Positions 1 through 6,091 of a DNA stretch of 15,414 nt are shown one piece after another. The first letter of the stretch is position 1. Each line of letters starts with the position of its first letter. Under the pieces are notes generated by a model. That model did no database searches and was not told the origin of the DNA. It was given only the letters and a program-made list of their open reading frames with translations. Location: positions 1-15,414 of the forward strand of contig JAEZYO010001026.1 of the NCBI GenBank assembly GCA_023419055.1, given 5' to 3'. Position numbers and translations under genes: made by a program. Origin of the DNA: Pseudomonadota bacterium (GTDB lineage Bacteria > Myxococcota > Polyangia > Polyangiales > Polyangiaceae).

Positions 1-2
1 CT

Positions 3-24
3 TCGACCGCCGCGGAGCGGTCGA
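3..24. terminator. Hairpin at left edge, possible terminator
   Basis: Bases 3-10 (TCGACCGC) and 17-24 (GCGGTCGA) are a perfect 8-bp inverted repeat around a 6-base loop. It lies 23 bases before the Shine-Dalgarno of the first gene. It could end transcription of a gene left of the window. There is no U-run, so factor-independent termination is only an inference. Confidence 0.35.
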
Positions 25-58
25 CTAAAGAAGCCCGAGCTCTTTCGGAGGAACTGCG

Positions 59-520
59 ATGACGAAACTGTTACTGCCCGCCGAGGGCGGATGCCGTTGT
101 GGCGAAGTACGCATCGACATCAGCACGCCGCCGCTGATTGCCATGGCTTGCCACTGCAGGGGTTGCCAGCGCATGAGCTCGTCCGCCTTCTCGCTTTCGG
201 CTGCCATCCCCGTGGATGGGTTTACCGTGAGCCGTGGAAGCACCGTCGTCGGTGGAGTGCGCGAGCCCTCTGCCGGGCATCACTTCTGTCCCTCGTGCAT
301 GACGTGGATGTTCACCCGACCGGTCGGCATGGACTGGTTCGTCAACCTCCGCCCCAGCATGCTCGACGAGCCCCGCTGGTTCCGTCCGTTCGTCGAGACG
401 TACACGAGCACCAAGCTGCCCTTTGCGACAACCGGGGCCGTGCACAGCTTCGAGACCTTTCCTCCGATGGAAGCGTACGCGGACCTCGTGAAGGAGTACC
501 AGGAGTGGGCAGCCGGCTAG
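59..520 (+). CDS. GFA / CENP-V family zinc-binding protein
   Basis: This 153-aa cytoplasmic protein belongs to the family named after glutathione-dependent formaldehyde-activating enzyme (Gfa). The family signature is visible as two zinc-binding clusters: GCRCG at the N-terminus (C12, C14), CHCRGCQ (C31, C33, C36), and a later FCPSC pair (C77, C80). Length and Cys spacing fit a single-domain member. The start is well supported: GGAGG at 47-51 lies 7 bases before ATG. Most family members have no proven substrate, and the original formaldehyde-glutathione activity should not be assumed here, because no glutathione or formaldehyde gene is nearby. It is transcribed alone: a strong GC hairpin follows the stop and the next gene has its own ribosome binding site. 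Family assignment is firm; function is open. Confidence 0.9.
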   Translation: MTKLLLPAEGGCRCGEVRIDISTPPLIAMACHCRGCQRMSSSAFSLSAAIPVDGFTVSRGSTVVGGVREPSAGHHFCPSCMTWMFTRPVGMDWFVNLRPSMLDEPRWFRPFVETYTSTKLPFATTGAVHSFETFPPMEAYADLVKEYQEWAAG

Positions 521-533
521 AAAGCTAGCGCCG

Positions 534-557
534 GGGCGCGCGTGCTGGAGCGCGCCC
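534..557 (+). terminator. GC-rich hairpin after the GFA gene
   Basis: Bases 534-541 (GGGCGCGC) pair perfectly with 550-557 (GCGCGCCC) around an 8-base loop, starting 13 bases after the stop at 520. The stem is entirely G-C. It lacks a U-run, which is common in very GC-rich genomes, so terminator function is inferred from position and stability. Confidence 0.45.
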
Positions 558-560
558 GGG

Positions 561-586
561 CGCCATGGTGCATCTGCACCATGGCG
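561..586. promoter_or_regulatory. Perfect 12+2+12 palindrome between GFA and lipoprotein genes
   Basis: The arm CGCCATGGTGCA (561-572) is mirrored exactly by TGCACCATGGCG (575-586) with a TC spacer. It follows directly after the hairpin at 534-557 and lies 92 bases before the next start codon. It may be a second terminator hairpin or a dimeric operator for the lipoprotein gene; the sequence alone does not decide. Confidence 0.4.
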
Positions 587-677
587 GGTCGCTGCGCGTG
601 GAAATAGTGTTTCTCGTGAGCCAGGCTGGCAGCGACGCCCAGCCGACGGCTCCAACGACGAGGAGAAGGCTATTTTC

Positions 678-1079
678 ATGCGCTTCAGAACGCTCATTTG
701 GCTCGCCGCTACGCTCACCCTTTCGGCATGTGGGAGCGACAGCGACGAATCGTCCGGTCAGGCGCCGGATCGTCAGAATGACGGTGATTCAAACTCGGAT
801 GTGAGCGGGCCGTGCAGCACGAGCCACTGCGAAGCGCCGCAGCTTTACACGTGCTTCGAGTGGGGCGTCGACGACGACGAGCACGTGCAACTTTGCGAGC
901 AGTTCGGCGGTGAAGTCGCGGCGGGGGCGTGCCCGGACGCGGACAAGGTGGCCGGCTGTAAGTCGACCTCCCCCTTCTCGGACAAGGGCTGCGTCATCAA
1001 CTGGGGCTACGCGCCTGCCCTCGGCGAAGACGACGTGCGTGCAGACTGCGACGACCGCAAGGGCGAGCTCGTACACTAA
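678..1079 (+). CDS. Small Cys-rich lipoprotein, function unknown
   Basis: This 133-aa precursor has a type II signal peptide: a basic start (MRFR), a hydrophobic stretch and the lipobox LSAC, giving lipidation at C18. The residues after it (GSDSDESSGQ) form a short acidic/Ser tether with no Asp at +2, so export to the outer membrane or surface is possible. The mature part has eight further cysteines (C46, 51, 59, 73, 85, 94, 105, 124), an even number suited to four disulphides in the envelope. I recognise no named domain. Purine-rich AGGAGAAGG (661-669) supports the ATG. It stands alone, 34 bases from a convergent LuxR-type gene, with a hairpin in the gap. Small orphan Cys-rich lipoproteins like this are typical of myxobacteria; a specific role cannot be given. 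Confidence 0.8.
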   Translation: MRFRTLIWLAATLTLSACGSDSDESSGQAPDRQNDGDSNSDVSGPCSTSHCEAPQLYTCFEWGVDDDEHVQLCEQFGGEVAAGACPDADKVAGCKSTSPFSDKGCVINWGYAPALGEDDVRADCDDRKGELVH

Positions 1080-1088
1080 CCAAGCTGC

Positions 1089-1110
1089 CTTCGCGACCTT
1101 CGACGCGAAG
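1089..1110. terminator. Bidirectional terminator-like hairpin
   Basis: CTTCGCG (1089-1095) and CGCGAAG (1104-1110) form a perfect 7-bp stem with an 8-base loop. It fills the 34-base gap between the convergent stops at 1079 and 1114, the expected place for a terminator serving both genes. No U-run is present. Confidence 0.45.
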
Positions 1111-1113
1111 CCG

Positions 1114-2103
1114 TCACCGGCTACTCGCCAGCATGCGGTCGAGCTCGACTTTGCTCGAGATGCCGAGCTTTTCATAAATGTTGGCGAGATGCCGGCGCAC
1201 GGTGCTGGGCGAGATGGCCAGACGCTGCGCGATGTCGCGATGGGTGTCGCCCAGCGAGAAAGCCTCCGCGACCTCGGTCTCCCGGGCGGTGAGCGCGTCC
1301 GAAGCGACTCGACGGCGCACGTGGATGAGATGCACCCCTTCGGTCTCGTCGCCTTGCACCACGAGGCGGCCCGGACGCACTTGCGCCCGGGGGGACGCCG
1401 CGAGCTTGCCCCACAGCTCTGCCGGGAGGAAAGGCCCTGACCACTTCGGCCACTCCGTTCGGAGGAGCTCGACGAGCCCCGGCTCGGCTTCGAGCACGAC
1501 GCCCTCACGCGAGACGATCGCGGCCGAGTGCCCGTGCGCGGCGGAGACGTGCGCGGTGCGCCGGAGCCGACCGAGGCGTGCTCGGCGCGTCGACGCGAAC
1601 ACGTGCGGCACCAGCGCCTCCACGAAGCGGCGCTCCGATTCGCTGAACGGCCGCGCTCGGTCCGCGCGATGGACGGCCATCACCCAGTAGAGACCCTCGC
1701 TCGATGACACCAGCGCCGTGCAGAGCAGATGAGCGACCTTCCACTTGCGGCAGTGCTCGCGTGCGAGCTCGTAGCCGTCGAGGAACGGGCCCTCGGTGTC
1801 CACGTTGAGCGTGGTGCCGGGCTTCTGCATCGCTTCGAGGGCGGCCGGATCCCGATGCCTGATCTTCTCCCAGCTCTCGATGAACTCCCAAGGCTGAGAA
1901 AAGAGTCGGACGTCGTGCCCCACCGGGATCCCCTCCTGGATGCTGCCGCCGCCGAGCATCCCGGCGTCGAACGGTACGACTCGCCGGACTCGATCCATGA
2001 TCATCGTCTGCTGTTCGCGGTAGCCGGCGCCGTGCGCTTGCTCGTGAAACTCGAGGATGCAGCGCGAGAGCTCGCCGAGATCGGTCGTCAAGTCGTGTGT
2101 CAT
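1114..2103 (-). CDS. LuxR-type (GerE HTH) transcriptional regulator
   Basis: The 329-aa protein has a C-terminal LuxR/GerE helix-turn-helix at about residues 268-326. This is visible in LTARETEVAEAFSLGDTHRD, followed by IAQRLAISPSTVRRHLANIY and EKLGISSKVEL, all close to family consensus. Residues 1-265 are a sensory part without an obvious receiver domain (no phosphoacceptor Asp pocket recognised), so it is probably ligand-responsive rather than a response regulator. The middle looks GAF-like, but this is a weak call. I place the start at the ATG at 2103. A TTG-started extension to 2208 is possible, but its extra 35 residues are Arg-rich and look like read-through of the intergenic region. 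A 14-bp palindrome lies 52 bases upstream and may be an autoregulatory site. It faces the lipoprotein gene convergently and has no clear partner. Confidence 0.85.
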   Translation of the reverse strand: MTHDLTTDLGELSRCILEFHEQAHGAGYREQQTMIMDRVRRVVPFDAGMLGGGSIQEGIPVGHDVRLFSQPWEFIESWEKIRHRDPAALEAMQKPGTTLNVDTEGPFLDGYELAREHCRKWKVAHLLCTALVSSSEGLYWVMAVHRADRARPFSESERRFVEALVPHVFASTRRARLGRLRRTAHVSAAHGHSAAIVSREGVVLEAEPGLVELLRTEWPKWSGPFLPAELWGKLAASPRAQVRPGRLVVQGDETEGVHLIHVRRRVASDALTARETEVAEAFSLGDTHRDIAQRLAISPSTVRRHLANIYEKLGISSKVELDRMLASSR

Positions 2104-2154
2104 GGCCTGCGGGCAAAACGCCTGGTCACGTACAGCTAAGTCAGGATGACGTCT

Positions 2155-2168
2155 TCCGCCATGGCGGA
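2155..2168. promoter_or_regulatory. 14-bp perfect palindrome upstream of the LuxR-type gene
   Basis: TCCGCCATGGCGGA is self-complementary with no spacer. It lies in the 141-base gap between the LysR-type stop (2245) and the LuxR-type start (2103), a plausible place for a dimeric operator. LuxR-family sites are often palindromes of about this size, so autoregulation is a reasonable but untested idea. Confidence 0.3.
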
Positions 2169-2244
2169 CCGATCGCGAACGAAGTCTCACAATGGGAGCA
2201 AGCTTCAATGACCACGTGAATTCGATCCGCTCGAGGACCGGCTC

Positions 2245-3135
2245 TTAGGACCACGACTCGATGCGCGCCGCCAGAAAGTCGACGAACAGCCGCACGCGCT
2301 GGGACACCTGATGGTGGCGCGGATACACCGCGTAGAGTGATTGCTGCTCGGCTCTCCATTCGCCGAGGACCGGCTCGAGCTGACCGGCGGTCAGCGCCTC
2401 GCTCACGGTGATCGTGGGCAGCAGCGCGATGCCGGCGCCGGCCACCGCGGCCCCCGCGAGCCCCAGGCTGTTGTTGACCGAGAGCGGCCCTCGAACGTCG
2501 AGCCGGAGCCTCCGCGAGCCCCGTGCCAGCACCCAGCGCGTGGGTGTTTGGGCGAGACTGTAGACGAGACAGCGGTGACGGCTGAGCTCGCGAGGGTGGC
2601 GCGGCCTGCCGTGCGCGCGCAAGTAGCTGGGAGCTGCGCAAAGCACGCGCTCGATGGTCCCGAGCTTGCGAGCCAAAAGGCTCGAGTCCGACAGCTTGCC
2701 TCCTCGGAGCGCCACGTCGAAGCCTTCTGCGATCAGGTCGACGTAACGGTCGTTCATTTCGAGCTCGACCTCGAGCTCCGGATACTGCACGAGGAATGCG
2801 CCGATGGCCGGCGCGAGGCGCGCGATCCCGAGCGACATCGGCACCGCGACGCGCAGCGAGCCGCGGGGCGCGTCACGGCGATCTTTGACCTCGGCGTCGA
2901 GCGTCTCGAGCTCGTCCAGGATGGCGCTGACGCGCCGGAGGTAGGCCTCGCCTGCTTCGGTCATGCGCAGCCGGCGAGTGGTGCGCTCGATCAGGCGGGC
3001 TCCGAGCTCTTCCTCGAGCTCCCGCACGTTCTTGCTGACCGCGGCGTTGGACAGGCGCAGCTGGCGCGCCGCGGCGCTGAAGCTACCGAGCTCGCACACA
3101 CGGCGAAACACCCGCAAGGCGGTCAGCTTGTCCAT
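2245..3135 (-). CDS. LysR-family transcriptional regulator (CrgA-like)
   Basis: At 296 aa this is a full-length LysR regulator. The N-terminal winged HTH occupies residues 1-60: FRRVCELGSFSAAARQLRLS, then NAAVSKNVRELEEELGARLI and ERTTRRLRMTEAG. A linker helix follows, and a periplasmic-binding-protein-type effector domain spans about 90-293, with features (LRVAVPMSLG, FDVALRGG, SLYAVYPRHHQVSQRVRLFV) of the CrgA-like subgroup. The ATG at 3135 gives the conserved family N-terminus exactly; I see no clear Shine-Dalgarno. The gene is divergent from the cyclase-family gene, whose start is 89 bp away, and a T-N11-A palindrome lies between them. By the usual LysR arrangement it should control that neighbour and itself in response to a small molecule related to the enzyme's substrate. 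The ligand is unknown. Confidence 0.93.
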   Translation of the reverse strand: MDKLTALRVFRRVCELGSFSAAARQLRLSNAAVSKNVRELEEELGARLIERTTRRLRMTEAGEAYLRRVSAILDELETLDAEVKDRRDAPRGSLRVAVPMSLGIARLAPAIGAFLVQYPELEVELEMNDRYVDLIAEGFDVALRGGKLSDSSLLARKLGTIERVLCAAPSYLRAHGRPRHPRELSRHRCLVYSLAQTPTRWVLARGSRRLRLDVRGPLSVNNSLGLAGAAVAGAGIALLPTITVSEALTAGQLEPVLGEWRAEQQSLYAVYPRHHQVSQRVRLFVDFLAARIESWS

Positions 3136-3151
3136 GGGCCACGGACTATTA

Positions 3152-3166
3152 TTTACCGCCGGTAAA
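3152..3166. promoter_or_regulatory. LysR-type operator (T-N11-A palindrome)
   Basis: TTTACCG (3152-3158) and CGGTAAA (3160-3166) are perfect inverted repeats around a single C. Three T/A pairs fit the T-N11-A rule of LysR boxes (3152/3164, 3153/3165, 3154/3166). It lies 17 bases upstream of the LysR start and 59 bases upstream of the cyclase start, in an unusually AT-rich patch that also contains TATTAT (3147-3152), a possible -10 element. Confidence 0.65.
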
Positions 3167-3224
3167 AAGTGAAGTCGCCGCGAGGCCCGTTCTTCGAGAC
3201 CTGCGGAGTGCCTAGGCTCCCGGC

Positions 3225-4232
3225 ATGAACAACAAACACCTGTACCTACTCATCGCGCTCGCGGCGCTCGGCCTCACGGCTGGCGTCGCTTCTCGTAGCT
3301 TCGCCGCCGGGCCCAAGGTCGGCGTCAGCCCCTGGGGACCGAAGGACGAGATCGGGCGACTGAACCTGATGACGCCGGAGTCCCGCGCCGGCGTGCTGCG
3401 GCGCCTCGGCGGTCCCAAGGTCTACGACTTGTCGGTCGAGTACTTCATCGGCATGCCGAGCTGGCAAGCCGCCGGCGACCCTCCGTACCAGATGTGGATG
3501 ACCCACACCCCGCACGGGGACCACGTGGCCGACTCGATGAAGGTGGGCAAAGAGATGAGCTCCCACGTCGGCTACACGGGGGTAGCGATCTCGATGTACA
3601 CGCACATGGGCACGCACATCGACGCGCTCAACCATTTCGGCCTCGACGGCCAGATCTACAACGGCTTCAGCGCCGCCGAGCACCTGGGGGATCGCGGCTG
3701 GAAGGTGACGGGGGCCGAGAAGATCCCGCCGATCGTGGCGCGCGGCGTGATGATCGATCTGCCGAAGGCCAAGGGCGTCTCGATGTTGCCCGACGGCTAT
3801 CGGGTGACCAAGAGCGACCTCGTCGCTGCGCTCGCGCGCCAGAAAACGGTGCTGCGGCAGGGCGACGTCGTGCTGATCCGCACTGGCCGCATGCAGGTCT
3901 ACGAGGACGCGCAGAGCTACATGAAGAACCCACCCGGCATGGGCATCGAAGCCGCCAAGTTCCTGGTCGAAGAGGGGGGCGCCATGATCGTCGGCGCCGA
4001 CAACCTGAGCTTCGAGGCGTTCCCCTCGGAGGTGCCGGGAAACTACGTGCCCGTGCACACCTACCTCCTGGCGCAGCAGGGAGTGCCCATCCTCGAGCTG
4101 GTGCGGCTGGAGGAGCTGGCGCAGGACGGCGTCTACGAGTTTGGCTTCCTGGGCGGTTCGCTCAAGCTTCGTGGCTCCGACGCAGCGCCCATCCGCCCGA
4201 TGGCCGTGCCCTTCGAGCGAGCGCAGCCATGA
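3225..4232 (+). CDS. Secreted cyclase-family metal-dependent hydrolase (kynurenine formamidase-like)
   Basis: The 335-aa protein belongs to the cyclase family (Pfam Cyclase, PF04199), which includes KynB-type N-formylkynurenine formamidases and other metal-dependent amide or lactone hydrolases. The metal site motif HxGTHxDxxxH is intact (H127, H131, D133, H137), and a later conserved-looking VPVHTYLL (H278) may be catalytic. An N-terminal hydrophobic segment (residues 4-22) ending SFAAGP suggests Sec export, cleaved near residue 27-28, so it probably acts in the periplasm or outside. That argues against a plain role in cytoplasmic tryptophan catabolism. The PWGPKDEIGRLNLMTP segment is typical of the longer bacterial members. 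The start has only a weak GGAG 16 bases upstream. It is likely controlled by the divergent LysR regulator. The substrate is unknown. Confidence 0.88.
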   Translation: MNNKHLYLLIALAALGLTAGVASRSFAAGPKVGVSPWGPKDEIGRLNLMTPESRAGVLRRLGGPKVYDLSVEYFIGMPSWQAAGDPPYQMWMTHTPHGDHVADSMKVGKEMSSHVGYTGVAISMYTHMGTHIDALNHFGLDGQIYNGFSAAEHLGDRGWKVTGAEKIPPIVARGVMIDLPKAKGVSMLPDGYRVTKSDLVAALARQKTVLRQGDVVLIRTGRMQVYEDAQSYMKNPPGMGIEAAKFLVEEGGAMIVGADNLSFEAFPSEVPGNYVPVHTYLLAQQGVPILELVRLEELAQDGVYEFGFLGGSLKLRGSDAAPIRPMAVPFERAQP

Positions 4233-4234
4233 GT

Positions 4235-4257
4235 GAAGCGCTCACCCAGAGGGCTTC
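4235..4257. terminator. Terminator-like hairpin between convergent genes
   Basis: GAAGC (4235-4239) pairs with GCTTC (4253-4257); after one G-G mismatch CTC pairs with GAG, leaving a 5-base loop. It begins 2 bases after the cyclase stop and is followed by GTTTCTC, a weak T-rich tail on the + strand. It sits in the 52-base gap before the convergent stop at 4285. Confidence 0.45.
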
Positions 4258-4284
4258 GTTTCTCGGCGCGCGCGAGTCATCACC

Positions 4285-5844
4285 TCATGGGGGAAGGCAG
4301 ATCGCGCCCCAAGTCTCTCCATCCGTGTTGGTCACCACTCGATACGAGTTCGGACACGTTTGACACGAGGTGTCTCCACCCGCCAAGTTCGAGTCACAGT
4401 AGGGCTCGCAATACGCCTCCGAGCCGCTGGACCTTGCCACGCAGCCGAGCCCCGCTGCGCACTCCGAATGACTGCTGCAAGGTTCGTCGATACCCGCGCT
4501 ACCGGCGAGCCTGCAATACAGGGGCGGTCCGATATGACAGGCGAGCTCGGGCCTGCCGCAGTCCTGCGCCAAGAGGTCGCACTCGAAGCGTTCCCGGGGC
4601 GAAGGCGCAGGGTCATCCGTCGTCCTCCGCGCGCCGAGCTCGGTATCCATGGTGGCCTTACCTCCTGCCACGGTCTCGAAAGAGGGCCAGGCTGGGTCCT
4701 GTGCGCGGTTACCGAAGCCGGCCGCCCATGACGCGACCTCGGCGATCAGGTCATCGGGAGCCGGAGTGGCCGAGAGCAACACGAAGGCGGCCTTGAAGGC
4801 TCGGTCGGTTTCGGGGAGCAGCGCCTTCTCACCGTGGTGCGCCACGATGTCCGCGAACGCGACGCTGCGGAGCTCGGTCGCTTCGACCACGACGGTATCG
4901 GTCTCGTCGTCCCACGTCTCCTCGAGCATGTCCGCTTCGACCATGATCTGAAAACTCTCGGGCACCTCCGAAGCGGGAGCGAGGCCCATCACGTAGAGCT
5001 CGAGCGCAGAGTACGGCGGTGCGCGGTGGGCGTTCGCGTTGGGCCCGAACGAACCGACTCTGTACTGCGTACGCCCGTTCTCGAGCGGCGCGCAGTCCGG
5101 CGGCTTCGCACCGGCTGGCGTCACGCACTCGAGCGTCGCCCCGTCGTAGCCACCGAGCTGACCGTTGGTGTCCGCCCAACCCCAATGCGGATCGCCCGCG
5201 AATTCGCCGAAGCCGAAGCTCGGATCGAGGTAGGCGCCCCAGTAGTGAGCCACCTCGTGCGCGAGGGGTGGACGGATGCCGACATGATTGACACCGATCA
5301 CCCCCTTGATACGACCCGTGGACTTGTACCCGCCGGGGGCGACCTCGTTCACGTTGCCGGCGCCCGGCTCGGCGGGACGATTGACCGCCTCGAAGCGCGC
5401 GGCCGAGAAGCTCCCCTCGACCTGGTGATCGCCGACGAAGATCACGAAGTCGTATTCCTCGAGGTAGTGATCGAGAAACAGGTTGAGCGGCACGGACAAC
5501 CCGTGACGCAGGAAGTCCGAAACGGGCTCGTCGTCGAGCAAGAAGTCATCGAGCGCCTGCGCGGCTTCGGCATCCACCAGGTTGACGACTCCGTCGACCT
5601 CACGGCTGCCGGGCGGGAGCTCCACTGGTTCCCCCGCGAACACTCCGCCGTCTCCACCCTCCGGTTTCGAGCCTGCGGAGCCGCCGGAACCCGTCGCGCC
5701 GGAGCTCGAGGATCCGCCCGCGTTCTTTCCCGCGCCCCCGGACGCACTCGAACCGTCGCCGTCTCCGTTTTCGCCGGAGCCGCAGCCCGTGACCAACCCT
5801 ATCAACCAAGCGCCCAGAACCCAGCTTGCTTTCACCGTCCACAT
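4285..5844 (-). CDS. Lipoprotein zinc metalloprotease-like protein with Cys-rich C-terminus
   Basis: The 519-aa precursor has lipobox LVTGC (lipidated C21), then a Gly/Ser tether (about 22-68), and so is envelope-anchored. The core (about 80-400) carries a zincin motif, HEVAHYWG (H196, E197, H200), with a likely third ligand in DPHWG (H220). A second motif, YSALELYVMGL (about 278-288), is one I associate with a family of poorly studied secreted bacterial metalloproteins, from memory only. The C-terminal 100 residues hold many cysteines, including the pattern EPCSSHSECAAGLGCV, which resembles the four-Cys modules of the lipoprotein at 13016-14797. Proteolysis is inferred from HExxH alone. There is no obvious Shine-Dalgarno at the ATG. 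The gene lies downstream of the cellulase gene on the same strand, 247 bases away, probably with its own promoter. Confidence 0.8.
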   Translation of the reverse strand: MWTVKASWVLGAWLIGLVTGCGSGENGDGDGSSASGGAGKNAGGSSSSGATGSGGSAGSKPEGGDGGVFAGEPVELPPGSREVDGVVNLVDAEAAQALDDFLLDDEPVSDFLRHGLSVPLNLFLDHYLEEYDFVIFVGDHQVEGSFSAARFEAVNRPAEPGAGNVNEVAPGGYKSTGRIKGVIGVNHVGIRPPLAHEVAHYWGAYLDPSFGFGEFAGDPHWGWADTNGQLGGYDGATLECVTPAGAKPPDCAPLENGRTQYRVGSFGPNANAHRAPPYSALELYVMGLAPASEVPESFQIMVEADMLEETWDDETDTVVVEATELRSVAFADIVAHHGEKALLPETDRAFKAAFVLLSATPAPDDLIAEVASWAAGFGNRAQDPAWPSFETVAGGKATMDTELGARRTTDDPAPSPRERFECDLLAQDCGRPELACHIGPPLYCRLAGSAGIDEPCSSHSECAAGLGCVARSSGSEAYCEPYCDSNLAGGDTSCQTCPNSYRVVTNTDGETWGAICLPP

Positions 5845-6091
5845 GCCGCGACGGAGGGTCGAACGCCAGCTGGGTCCGTGTCAAGCAACGCCTCGGGTGC
5901 GTCGCAAACGACGGGTAGCTCTGCCTCGAGATGGGAAGCGCTCGCCAGCCGCGTCGCCCAGACTGACGCCGCCGTCCTCCTCGCTCGCGCTCTACGACAC
6001 GGTGCTCTCGAGGCGCTGACGCCGCGTACCGGGTCGCCGACACGCGAGTGAACGCAGAGCCACGATCTCGGATGAGCTCGAGCGCTGCCGT
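5845..6091. other. 247-base gap between two minus-strand genes
   Basis: This gap should hold the 3' end signals of the cellulase gene and the promoter of the lipoprotein protease gene. I found no convincing hairpin with a U-run, no clear -35/-10 pair and no short ORF that looks real; the open frames here are extensions or shadows. Confidence 0.4.

Noticed and set aside
71..718. 215-aa open frame on the - strand at the left end
   Set aside because: Antisense to the GFA protein, whose zinc motifs and Shine-Dalgarno are clear; no recognisable domain.
2104..2208. 35-codon TTG-started extension of the LuxR-type regulator
   Set aside because: Arg-rich and covers the palindrome at 2155-2168; the ATG at 2103 gives a normal family length.
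2341..3165. 274-aa open frame on the + strand
   Set aside because: Antisense shadow of the LysR-type gene.
4834..6051. 405-aa open frame on the + strand
   Set aside because: Antisense to the lipoprotein zincin, which has a lipobox and HEVAH motif in the other strand.
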